A stretch of DNA of 64,000 nt from NCBI GenBank assembly GCA_031556375.1, contig JAVBTA010000011.1, positions 62,001 to 126,000 of the forward strand, given 5' to 3'. Positions within the stretch are counted from its first letter, which is position 1, and the number at the start of each line of letters is the position of its first letter. Positions 43,890-51,388 of this stretch are shown piece after piece. The notes beneath the pieces were generated by a model. It saw nothing but the letters and a program-made list of their open reading frames with translations, had not been told where the DNA came from and made no database searches. Position numbers and translations under genes: made by a program. The DNA comes from BNXB01 sp031556375. GTDB taxonomy: Bacteria > Bacteroidota > Bacteroidia > Bacteroidales > Azobacteroidaceae.

Positions 43890-44930
43890 TTATTTTGTAT
43901 AATTAATCGAGGCAACAATAGCCTGAGCATTTTTCAAAGCAGCCTCCGGCAGCGGAGAATAATGCACATTAGCAGCCACAGCCTGAGCGTCAGGACTCAG
44001 TACATATTCCAACATAGAAACCAATGCTTTTGAATTATCTTCGGTACGATCGCCGTAAGCCTGATTTTTGTAAACCAGTATCCAGGTGAAACAACTGATC
44101 GGATAAGCTCCGGCTTCAGGCGAATTAGTCACCATTGCACGCATATCCGCAGGAAGATCCACATTTGCGGCTGCAGAAATACTGGCGGTATTAGGTTCGA
44201 TAAAATTTCCTGCTGCATTTTGCAATTTTGCAACCGGGATAGAAAGGGCAAAACCATATTCGGAACCAACATATCCGATCGAGCCTTCTGTTTGCTGGAT
44301 AATACCGGCAACTCCCGGATTTCCTTTAGCAGCAATACCAACGGGCCATTTCAATGCTTTAGAAGCCCCCATTTTTTCAGCCCACTCTGTCGATACTTTA
44401 GTCAGGTAATCACTGAACACGAATGTCGTACCACTGCCATCCGAACGGTAGACCGGAGTAATTGTCTTGTCAGGTAAAGTCAGATCCGGATTCAAAGATT
44501 TGATCGCAGCATCATTCCATTTTGTGATCTTACCCATATAAATATCGGAGATAACAGTTCCTGTCAGTTTCAAGTCCTTTACATCAGGCAAGTTATAAGC
44601 TAAAACGACAGCGCCCATACAAGTCGGGATATGAAGTACTTCAGCCGGTGCTGATTTTAACTCTTCATCGGAAAGAAATGCATCTGAGGCTCCGAAATCC
44701 ACGGTTTTATCCATCAAACTGCGGATCCCTCCACCACTTCCGATTCCTCCGTAAGTAACTTTATTCGCTGTTTTATCAGAATAATCTTTAAATATAATAT
44801 TGTAATATGGCAATGGGAAAGTAGCTCCAGCCCCTGCAATTTCCATTTCTGAACCAGTTCCTTTATTCTGTTTACTACCACAAGCAGTTAACAATAATGT
44901 AGCAACAACTAGATACAATACATTTTTCAT
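43890..44930 (-). CDS. pstS: phosphate-binding lipoprotein PstS
   Basis: 346 residues from the ATG at 44930, chosen because MKNVLYLVVATLLLTACGSK is a proper lipoprotein signal with lipobox LTAC; the frame extends 11 codons further. Phosphate-contacting motifs: GAGATFPLPYYN, YGGIGSGGGIRSLMDKTVDFGASDA and PVYRSDGSGTTFVFSDYL. Periplasmic phosphate receptor and first gene of the pst-pho operon, preceded by a PHO-box-like array. Confidence 0.96.
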   Translation of the reverse strand: MKNVLYLVVATLLLTACGSKQNKGTGSEMEIAGAGATFPLPYYNIIFKDYSDKTANKVTYGGIGSGGGIRSLMDKTVDFGASDAFLSDEELKSAPAEVLHIPTCMGAVVLAYNLPDVKDLKLTGTVISDIYMGKITKWNDAAIKSLNPDLTLPDKTITPVYRSDGSGTTFVFSDYLTKVSTEWAEKMGASKALKWPVGIAAKGNPGVAGIIQQTEGSIGYVGSEYGFALSIPVAKLQNAAGNFIEPNTASISAAANVDLPADMRAMVTNSPEAGAYPISCFTWILVYKNQAYGDRTEDNSKALVSMLEYVLSPDAQAVAANVHYSPLPEAALKNAQAIVASINYTK

Positions 44931-44979
44931 TTCTATTAAATTAAATCGTTTATTCTTAGACATCTTACTAATTCGAGTA

Positions 44980-45036
44980 CAAGATTACGACGATAATAAT
45001 ATGATCTTATTACGATTCTGTTACATTTTTGTTACA
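44980..45036 (-). promoter_or_regulatory. PHO-box-like 11-bp repeat array and pstS promoter
   Basis: On the minus strand TGTAACA-AAAA-TGTAACA (45036-45019) is a pair of identical 7-mers with 4-base spacing, the exact geometry of a PhoB box. The 11-bp phase continues with weaker units CGTAATA, CATATTA and CGTCGTA. A near-consensus -7 box, TAATCTTG (44987-44980, one mismatch), lies downstream, 50 bases before the pstS ATG. The array replaces a -33 element, as expected for an activated promoter. Confidence 0.65.
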
Positions 45037-45252
45037 TCATCTTTTTGTTTTTAATAAAACGTGTTCGCACACATTTTTGTTAAGAAAAATTATTACAATT
45101 CCCGTCGAATCGTACGATTCTCCGAAATATTTAATAAAGATGGGTTAACAGTGATAGCGAATGTGCTACTTAATCAAAAAAACCGATGGGAGATAGATAT
45201 TTTCAAATTTTTGTCATGTACTTAGCATGTACCTAGCAAACTAACTTAAAAT
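45037..45252. other. non-coding stretch between the DUF1573 gene and the PHO array
   Basis: No gene is seen here. It holds CGTGTTCGCACACA (45060-45073), matching the uxuA operator palindrome at 12 of 14 positions; a perfect 14-bp palindrome GAATCGTACGATTC (45107-45120); and an 11-bp tandem repeat CATGTACTTAG/CATGTACCTAG (45215-45236) just beyond the DUF1573 stop. No convincing terminator was found for the upstream cluster. Confidence 0.5.
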
Positions 45253-46182
45253 TTAATCCGGACATTCTACAACCCGGCCTGTTATCATTAAATGATGGGG
45301 GCTGTTTTGTGAATTGGAATATACAAATATTTTTTTTGAAAAGACTCCATATTTGTCTGCTTTAAAATCAACTTTCACATAGGTTTTTTCACCCTTGTTT
45401 ATTGGGTCTTTACTCCACTCCGTTACAGTACATCCACAAGTTGTTTTAATATCAGATATGACAACTGGACTGGAAGATATATTTAAAATTTCAAATTTAG
45501 TTGAAGCTAATTCATTTAGCGTTAATTTTCCAAAGTCATGCTTTGTTTCATTTATTTCCACTTCTGCCTCCTGTATAAGAACCAAATCATTGTCTACTTT
45601 CTCAGAATAATTCTCAATAAACTCGTAATATTCATCGGATAATTCTGGCATAAATGATATTGGAATGAACAAATGTTGCAATACTAAAGTCGAATCTAGT
45701 AAAAATAAGGCAATTTGCCTAGATTGATTTATTTCATCTAAAAAAAAATGTCCGACATTATATACCGGATAATCTATTTTCTTCGAATTAATCCATAATT
45801 TCAAATCACGAGTTTTACTAAAATTCGTAATTAATACAATATTATCTTGTATATTTCCTTGTAGTAATTTCATTTTTTCATATTCTGCAGTCACACAATC
45901 TCCACATTGTTCTTCAGGCACAAACAAAATAAGTTGAGAACTTTTACGAAGCCTTTCTTCTATCGAATTAAATGAAGAATCATTAAAATTATTAAGGTCT
46001 AATGGATTTAGTTTCTCTTTTTTTATACTATATAACTCCTTTATCCTGTTGGTTAATATCATTTCCTTATCCTGTTGAAATTTTTCATTGACACCAGTCT
46101 TCTTTTTAGTATTAAACCAAGAGAAAATTACAGTAATACTAATAATTGATAGAAATAAATAAATATATTTTTGTTTATTCAT
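45253..46182 (-). CDS. exported thioredoxin-like protein with C-terminal DUF1573 domain
   Basis: 309 residues from the ATG at 46182, giving an N-terminal membrane anchor (about 4-22, YIYLFLSIISITVIFSW). The middle (~70-200) looks thioredoxin-like, with a CxxC site in VPEEQCGDCVTAEYEKM (about 98-101) and LITNFSKTRDLKLW. The C-terminal ~85 residues are a DUF1573 (ASH-like beta-sandwich) domain: HDFGKLTLNELASTKFEI and the conserved TTCGCTVTEW. Probably a periplasmic, membrane-tethered redox or folding factor. It ends a run of genes headed by a membrane glycosyltransferase and a cysteine-rich peptide, which suggests a disulfide-handling role. AT-rich like its neighbours. Confidence 0.75.
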   Translation of the reverse strand: MNKQKYIYLFLSIISITVIFSWFNTKKKTGVNEKFQQDKEMILTNRIKELYSIKKEKLNPLDLNNFNDSSFNSIEERLRKSSQLILFVPEEQCGDCVTAEYEKMKLLQGNIQDNIVLITNFSKTRDLKLWINSKKIDYPVYNVGHFFLDEINQSRQIALFLLDSTLVLQHLFIPISFMPELSDEYYEFIENYSEKVDNDLVLIQEAEVEINETKHDFGKLTLNELASTKFEILNISSSPVVISDIKTTCGCTVTEWSKDPINKGEKTYVKVDFKADKYGVFSKKIFVYSNSQNSPHHLMITGRVVECPD

Positions 46183-46202
46183 AACCCAAAAATCAATCAG
46201 TT

Positions 46203-47402
46203 TCAAAAAGGTTTTAATTTATAGAACATCAAAACTGAGTTATCATCCAACGTAAGTTTATCTGCTAACGCTTTTTTCTCCTTCAGTATAGGATTTTGAA
46301 ATGTTTTTTTCCGCTTATCTACAGATTCCTTCCAATCAATCAACTCATCAACTTTGATTTCGGCAATTATCCAGGAGTCATAAGTTGCAATATCATTCCC
46401 GTCAAAAGGCTCTTCTTTTCCAATGGTGAACATCGGTGAACATAGTGTATTCCCACTATCTTTTGAATAATATCCTCGGTTAAGAATGGGAACGGATGAC
46501 TCTGAAATATAGAAAAAAAGCAGATGATCAGATTCATTAACATTACAAAGACTAGCATAAGGTTTCTTGTCAACGTATCCTTTTAATTTATTTGGATTAT
46601 CAAGATAAGATAAATCAAAGTTGTCTTTCCCAAAATCAAACCTATATTTAGAGATAAGTCCTTGGGGCGCGACTTGATAAACCACACTCTCAATTGAAGA
46701 GAAAAAATAGAAATCATTGTTATAATAATAAAACGAACCTCCTTGGGGAATAGAGAACCTTACTAGTGGATTCTCAAAATTAGACGAATTATAGGAGAAG
46801 AATGCCTTTTCTACTCTCATCAGAGAGTCAAGATATAATAAATTATACTCATCCTCTAGCTGCTCTTTATTGTTTCTAAAATTTGCATACAATGCAATTC
46901 CCTTATTGTGAATAGGAGCAACCCCTTCTGACCAATAAGGTATTTTCTGTCTTGAAATATAGTTTCCTTCCAAATCATAACGCATAATCCAATAATTCAT
47001 CAAATCTGTCAATACAATCTGTTTTTTTTCTCTGTCTATATCAAAAAAATCCAATTGAACATATTCTCCCGGGCCCTGTCCTATTTTTAATATTTTAAAT
47101 AGAAATTTACCTTCCGAATCATACACCATTAAAGAAGCTGTTTGTCTATCCAGAATATAAATCTGATTCTCAAAAACAATAACTTTATCTATACTTCCAA
47201 TTATAGACTGATCTGTCAATTCCAACCTAACATACCTTACTGTATCCAAAAGTGGAGATATATCAAACAAATTAGAATACGTAGGTTTAATTATATGTGA
47301 TTCAGATCCTTCTATAATCTGATTTTCAACTAACTTTATTTTATTATTACAACTTAAGAATAAACTTACAAATACGATTCCAAGTAATATTTTTATTTTC
47401 AT
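46203..47402 (-). CDS. 6-bladed beta-propeller lipoprotein (BF3164-like)
   Basis: 399 residues from the ATG at 47402 (another in-frame ATG is five codons upstream). Lipoprotein signal MKIKILLGIVFVSLFLSCNN with lipobox FLSC. The body shows the repeated propeller blades of the Bacteroidetes BF3164/6-bladed family: VFENQIYILDRQTASLMVYD, KFLFKILKIGQGPGEYVQL, RYDLEGNYISRQKIP. Such lipoproteins are frequently encoded next to NVEALA-type peptides. Function is unknown; surface binding of a peptide is a guess. Downstream of the cysteine-rich peptide gene, with an inverted repeat between. Confidence 0.82.
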   Translation of the reverse strand: MKIKILLGIVFVSLFLSCNNKIKLVENQIIEGSESHIIKPTYSNLFDISPLLDTVRYVRLELTDQSIIGSIDKVIVFENQIYILDRQTASLMVYDSEGKFLFKILKIGQGPGEYVQLDFFDIDREKKQIVLTDLMNYWIMRYDLEGNYISRQKIPYWSEGVAPIHNKGIALYANFRNNKEQLEDEYNLLYLDSLMRVEKAFFSYNSSNFENPLVRFSIPQGGSFYYYNNDFYFFSSIESVVYQVAPQGLISKYRFDFGKDNFDLSYLDNPNKLKGYVDKKPYASLCNVNESDHLLFFYISESSVPILNRGYYSKDSGNTLCSPMFTIGKEEPFDGNDIATYDSWIIAEIKVDELIDWKESVDKRKKTFQNPILKEKKALADKLTLDDNSVLMFYKLKPF

Positions 47403-47424
47403 TCTGATATTCTGCATTTTTCAC

Positions 47425-47504
47425 TCAATGTCATTTGGAAAAGATCTTTCAATATTGTGGGTTTGTATAAAACAACAAGATACATAAGGTCCAAATGACA
47501 TTGA
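47425..47504 (-). promoter_or_regulatory. intercistronic 15-bp inverted repeat after the peptide gene
   Basis: TCAATGTCATTTGGA (47425-47439) and its exact complement (47490-47504) are separated by 50 bases. In RNA they would form a stem closing a large loop between the peptide gene and the propeller gene. No T-run follows, so it fits partial termination, processing or message protection better than full termination. Confidence 0.5.
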
Positions 47505-47539
47505 TATTAGTTTTAGAAACAAATGATAAGACTAAATTA

Positions 47540-47950
47540 TTACACACCTGTATTACTAGAGTTTGGAACACAATCAGACTGACATGCATTACAATCATAC
47601 CATTCTGAGCCTCCTGTGCAATTTTCTTTTTCTCCATAAATAGTTAATGTAACTACAGCATTCGCACTAAAGTTGCAATATTTTTTGCCAAACACTGTTA
47701 CGCATCCTGAGACGTCAGCTGTTCCTTTCCATGTTCCGGTACAACCCACTCTTCTACAATATTTACTCTTTACTCCTGAACTTCCATAAAAAGTATTGGT
47801 GTAAGGAAATCCCGTTGAAGTTTGAGCTAATGCCACTGACCACATGGTGTTTTCTTTAATCCCATAATCATCGACAGCATGCCGAAAATTCAAACACATA
47901 GCTACGAGCAAAGCACTCACACCTAAAATTGTCATAATTGTTTTTTTCAT
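47540..47950 (-). CDS. NVEALA-like secreted cysteine-rich peptide
   Basis: 136 residues. The N-terminal ~44 residues resemble the leader of NVEALA-family proteins: MKKTIMTILGVSALLVAMC hydrophobic segment, a short acidic stretch (AVDDYGIKEN) and MWSVALAQTS in place of the NVEALA box. The remaining part has eight cysteines (spacing CRRVGC, SGC, KKYC, ENC, YDC, NAC, SDC), enough for four disulfides, and ends SDCVPNSSNTGV. No enzyme motif is present. Likely exported and cleaved after the VALA-type site. It is followed by a 6-bladed propeller lipoprotein and a CxxC/DUF1573 protein, and preceded by a membrane glycosyltransferase. The NVEALA assignment is by leader shape and context. Confidence 0.7.
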   Translation of the reverse strand: MKKTIMTILGVSALLVAMCLNFRHAVDDYGIKENTMWSVALAQTSTGFPYTNTFYGSSGVKSKYCRRVGCTGTWKGTADVSGCVTVFGKKYCNFSANAVVTLTIYGEKENCTGGSEWYDCNACQSDCVPNSSNTGV

Positions 47951-48040
47951 CCTTCTAGAATTTAATACGTTAATAAAAATATAAATACAAGAACCTTACT
48001 ATCTTTTTTTGAAATAAGGCTTTTTTATTTTTTCAGGAGT

Positions 48041-49321
48041 CTAGCCTTTTTGATACTTAATCAAATCAATAAACTCCTTTTTTATTGTATCACTAGTACG
48101 CCAAGCCTGGCATCTAATCATTGAGTAAATTCCCATATATAAAATACAACAACAAAATAATGTTGATAAATATATTCTTTTACATTTCAGACATTGTTCA
48201 TACATTCGAATGAAATAATATGCTACAATAAACGACGATCCAATGCTTGAAATGTAAATATATCGATCTGCGATCACAGCAGAACGAGACAAAGAAATTA
48301 TATGTAACGTGATAACGATATGAATAATAAAAAACAAAAGACCAAAAATAAAGGGCTTATTTATCAAATGTTTCCATAAAGTAACTACGATTATAATTAA
48401 CAATGAGGGGTATACCAATAACCATGACGGAGTCGGCTCTCCGATAGACATCGGAAAAGGATAAATATATAACAACCTATATGGAAAAATAAACTTGCAT
48501 ATATATTCAACAAACGAATAACTCCCCAATAAAATTCGCTGCCAAAATGGATAGGCTACCTTATCAACTAATTCTTCACCTCCTTGAGCCTGAGACAACA
48601 AAGTAATATAACCAAAAAACAATGCAAGAAGAATGAATGGAAGTATGCATAACCATATAGTTTTGCTTTTAAGATTAAATCCTAATATCCAATACATTAA
48701 AACCAGCCACACAGGGAATGTAACTGCCTGTTCTTTTCCCAAAAACGAAAAGAAAAACAAAATAAATGTAAATATGTAATATCTTAGCTGCATTTTTTTT
48801 AAATACATAAGATATGTATAACTTGCCGCAAGATAAAAGAACGCATATGTTAACACCTTAACAGCACTGATCCAAGCAACTGATTCTACATTTAGCGGAT
48901 GAATTGCAAATATAAGTGCTGTTAGAAAAGCAACTGCTTCTACATTTTTAATTATAAAATTTGTTCTGGTAGTTTGAGCAAATAATTGCAAAATTATATA
49001 ATACACAAAACACACGCTTGACAGATGGAGAATCATACTTACAAAATGAAAAGGCAATGGAACATACCCAAACATTGTATAGAGTAAAAGGAAAATATAT
49101 TCATTTATTGGCCCATATTGTCCATTATAAAATTCAGTAAATATAGCCCAAAGATTACGTATATTCACACCGCCTTCAGTGTATTGATTCATAACCATCC
49201 ACTGATCATCCCAAGCATAAAGAAAATCATTTTGTAATATTGGAAAAAAGACAACCAGTACTACAATTATCAAAATAACCGGATAAAAATAATGACTGAG
49301 ACTTTGCTGAATGAAATTCAT
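48041..49321 (-). CDS. polytopic GT-C glycosyltransferase, PMT/TMTC-like
   Basis: 426 residues with about ten membrane helices. The first periplasmic loop has the GT-C acidic motif in FLYAWDDQWMVMNQY (Asp-Asp, about residues 36-39), as in polyprenyl-phosphate-dependent transferases. IFAIHPLNVESVAWISAVK (about 139-157) resembles the conserved H-P-x-x-x-E-x-V-A segment of TMTC-type O-mannosyltransferases. The C-terminal TPR region of TMTC proteins is absent. Such enzymes move a sugar from a polyprenyl phosphate to an acceptor outside the membrane; a GtrB/DPM1-like donor synthase is encoded on the other side of the shared promoter. Acceptor unknown; the next gene's secreted peptide is an obvious candidate by context only. 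Confidence 0.75.
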   Translation of the reverse strand: MNFIQQSLSHYFYPVILIIVVLVVFFPILQNDFLYAWDDQWMVMNQYTEGGVNIRNLWAIFTEFYNGQYGPINEYIFLLLYTMFGYVPLPFHFVSMILHLSSVCFVYYIILQLFAQTTRTNFIIKNVEAVAFLTALIFAIHPLNVESVAWISAVKVLTYAFFYLAASYTYLMYLKKMQLRYYIFTFILFFFSFLGKEQAVTFPVWLVLMYWILGFNLKSKTIWLCILPFILLALFFGYITLLSQAQGGEELVDKVAYPFWQRILLGSYSFVEYICKFIFPYRLLYIYPFPMSIGEPTPSWLLVYPSLLIIIVVTLWKHLINKPFIFGLLFFIIHIVITLHIISLSRSAVIADRYIYISSIGSSFIVAYYFIRMYEQCLKCKRIYLSTLFCCCILYMGIYSMIRCQAWRTSDTIKKEFIDLIKYQKG

Positions 49322-49357
49322 AAATATTTTTTCAAATATAATTTATAGTAAGTATAA

Positions 49358-49439
49358 AGTAAACATCTGCAAATCTAAAAAAAAAAATCAAATTAAGATA
49401 CATTTTAGATCATTTTTTTTACATTTGCAGATGTTTACT
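49358..49439. promoter_or_regulatory. symmetric divergent promoter on a 32-bp inverted repeat
   Basis: Arms 49358-49389 and 49408-49439 are inverted repeats with 29 of 32 positions matching, 18 bases apart. Each arm carries an outward-facing -7 box: TAGATTTG on the minus strand (49377-49370) for the glycosyltransferase-peptide arm, and TACATTTG on the plus strand (49420-49427) for the signal peptidase arm. The initially transcribed sequence GCAGATGTTTACT is the same on both sides. This implies one regulator or one symmetric mechanism for both operons. Confidence 0.7.
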
Positions 49440-49529
49440 CATATTATTTTAATAATAAATCAACAGAATTTGCAAAAAAATAACTATAAAAATTCAACAA
49501 TAGGAATATCCAAAAGACGACATAAGTCT

Positions 49530-50360
49530 ATGATTTTCATTTATATAGTTCTATCACTCATTATATTTCGTTTGATTATAGGAGAGCCTTGTCAAGTACC
49601 CAGTACTAGTATGGAGAAAACTATTTCAATTGGAGACTGGATCTGGCTAGACAAACTATCATATGGGTCTGTACTTCCAAAGAGATGGGCTGACATACCT
49701 TTCTTAAATGGATTAACATGGATAAAAAAATTTCACTACCATGACTATCAAAGAAACTGGGGATATCACCGTATACCTGGCACAACAACCATACAACATA
49801 CAGATATTATTGTTTTTAATTCATTTAAGAATCCAGACACATATGTTGTAAAGCGAATTATTGCTATACCTGGAGATACATTAACTCTTAAACAAGGATT
49901 TGCCTTTATTAATGGAAACAAAGTAAATTTGCCAAGTACCATTATTTATAGGGACTATAAAAAAAACGATTCCACATCGTTTTCAGAACTAGGCTTAGAA
50001 TGGATATCTCACAATTATGGACATTTGTATATTCCAAAGACTAAGGATATAATAGAATTAAATGATTCAAATTTTTTCATACTAAAAGAACTAATACTAC
50101 AAGAAACTGGTTTTGAATTATTTCATCAAAACGACAAGTTTACTTTAAACAATGAAATAATAAGTCATTATACTGTAAAATCTAACTATTATTTTGTCAT
50201 GGGAGACAATCGCGATAACTCTATAGACAGTCGACATATCGGATTTGTGAATGAACGTAACATTATTGGCCGTGTGAAATATGTTCTTTTCTCGTATGAC
50301 AAAGATTCTGACAAATTAATTAAATTACGAAAAAATCGGTTCTTTAAACAATTAAAATAA
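49530..50360 (+). CDS. lepB: signal peptidase I
   Basis: 276 residues from the ATG at 49530. An N-terminal membrane helix (IFIYIVLSLIIFRLII) leads into box B, EPCQVPSTSMEKTISIGD, with the catalytic serine in STSM; box D has the general-base lysine in YVVKRIIAIPGDTL; box E is MGDNRDNSIDSRHIGFV. The mid-region is typical of Bacteroidetes type I signal peptidases. An in-frame ATG at 49431 would add a basic tail (SKRRHKS) before the helix, but it falls at the predicted transcription start, so it would need leaderless translation. This is likely an additional, cluster-dedicated enzyme, given its setting away from housekeeping genes. Followed 14 bases later by a glycosyltransferase gene. Confidence 0.88.
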   Translation: MIFIYIVLSLIIFRLIIGEPCQVPSTSMEKTISIGDWIWLDKLSYGSVLPKRWADIPFLNGLTWIKKFHYHDYQRNWGYHRIPGTTTIQHTDIIVFNSFKNPDTYVVKRIIAIPGDTLTLKQGFAFINGNKVNLPSTIIYRDYKKNDSTSFSELGLEWISHNYGHLYIPKTKDIIELNDSNFFILKELILQETGFELFHQNDKFTLNNEIISHYTVKSNYYFVMGDNRDNSIDSRHIGFVNERNIIGRVKYVLFSYDKDSDKLIKLRKNRFFKQLK

Positions 50361-50373
50361 ACTAAAATGTCGT

Positions 50374-51318
50374 ATGAAACCACAATTACTTAGTATTCTC
50401 ATCCCTGTATATAATGAATCCGATTGTATAAAAATATTACATGAACGGTTGTGCAAAGTAATAGACAAATTATCCTGCCCTTCTGAGATTTTATTTATAA
50501 ATGATGGGAGCCGTGATGATACGCTAACTCAAATACAGAATCTTCAAAAGCAAGATAGCAGAATTAGATATATAGATCTATCTAGAAATTATGGAAAAGA
50601 AATAGCTATGAGCGCAGGTATTGATTATATACAGGGAGATGCGTTAGTAATAATAGATGCTGATTTGCAGGATCCTCCTGAATTAATTCCGGAAATGTTA
50701 AAAGAGCTAGAAAAGGGATATGACGATATATATGCACAAAGAATTAACAGAAAAGGAGAATCTTGGCTTAAACGCAGCACATCAAAAATTTATTATACTT
50801 TATTAGAAAAACTATCTGACATTCCAATTCTAAAAGATACTGGAGATTTCAGAATGTTTAATAAACAGTCTATAGATGCATTGCGAAATATTAAAGAAAA
50901 CGAACGAAACATGAAAGGACTATTTTCATATATTGGATTTTGCAAAAAAGCAATGTATTATGAACGCGAAGTTCGTATTGCGGGAAAAACCAAGTGGAAT
51001 TATTGGCAATTAATACAGCTTGCAATAAAAGGGCTAACATCTTTTTCTACACTACCATTACGCATTGTTTCAATTTTTGGGTTTATAATTTCAACTGTAG
51101 CACTTTTGTATTTCATAAAAGTTCTGATGAAAAGCTTAATTCAAGGAGATCCTGTTGCTGGTTATCCATCATTAATGTGCGCTATATTATTCTTAGGAGG
51201 TTTTATTTTATTAGCTTTAGGAATTATAGGGGAATACTTAGGCATTATTTATAAAGAAACTAAAAGACGTCCCCTTTATTACATTAAAGAATATAATGCA
51301 AATTTACCAGAAACGTAA
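50374..51318 (+). CDS. GtrB/DPM1-like polyprenyl-phosphate glycosyltransferase
   Basis: 314 residues. GT2 domain (about 1-225): LSILIPVYNESDCI, FINDGSRDDT, the metal-binding DADLQDPPELIPEM, and RxxGxSKWN-like RIAGKTKWNYWQLIQLA. Two C-terminal membrane helices (about 230-252 and 268-290) and a conserved basic end. These enzymes charge undecaprenyl phosphate with a single sugar at the inner leaflet, supplying GT-C transferases acting outside. The partner is probably the PMT/TMTC-like protein across the divergent promoter. Co-transcribed with the signal peptidase gene. Confidence 0.9.
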   Translation: MKPQLLSILIPVYNESDCIKILHERLCKVIDKLSCPSEILFINDGSRDDTLTQIQNLQKQDSRIRYIDLSRNYGKEIAMSAGIDYIQGDALVIIDADLQDPPELIPEMLKELEKGYDDIYAQRINRKGESWLKRSTSKIYYTLLEKLSDIPILKDTGDFRMFNKQSIDALRNIKENERNMKGLFSYIGFCKKAMYYEREVRIAGKTKWNYWQLIQLAIKGLTSFSTLPLRIVSIFGFIISTVALLYFIKVLMKSLIQGDPVAGYPSLMCAILFLGGFILLALGIIGEYLGIIYKETKRRPLYYIKEYNANLPET

Positions 51319-51348
51319 CTTCATAGCTCCAGCTATAAGAAAAATTAT

Positions 51349-51356
51349 TATATTTG
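51349..51356 (+). promoter_or_regulatory. -7 promoter box for the first Gfo/Idh gene
   Basis: TATATTTG, exact consensus, 32 bases before the ATG at 51389; it marks the return to ordinary base composition. Confidence 0.6.
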
Positions 51357-51388
51357 TTGCTCTGAATCATAATTTTAAATTTAATATC

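Noticed and set aside
47449..47637. Small minus-strand frame over the 3' end of the peptide gene
   Set aside because: Out-of-frame reading of the cysteine-rich peptide gene; the main frame has a proper leader and start.
49358..49439. Invertible (phase-variable) promoter
   Set aside because: The inverted repeats enclose only 18 bases; the promoters lie within the arms, so inversion of the middle would not change transcription. No recombinase gene is near.
49311..49529. Longer signal peptidase start at 49311
   Set aside because: It would precede the predicted promoter, overlap the start of the divergent gene and add a low-complexity AT-rich stretch; 49431 is also in frame but coincides with the predicted transcription start.
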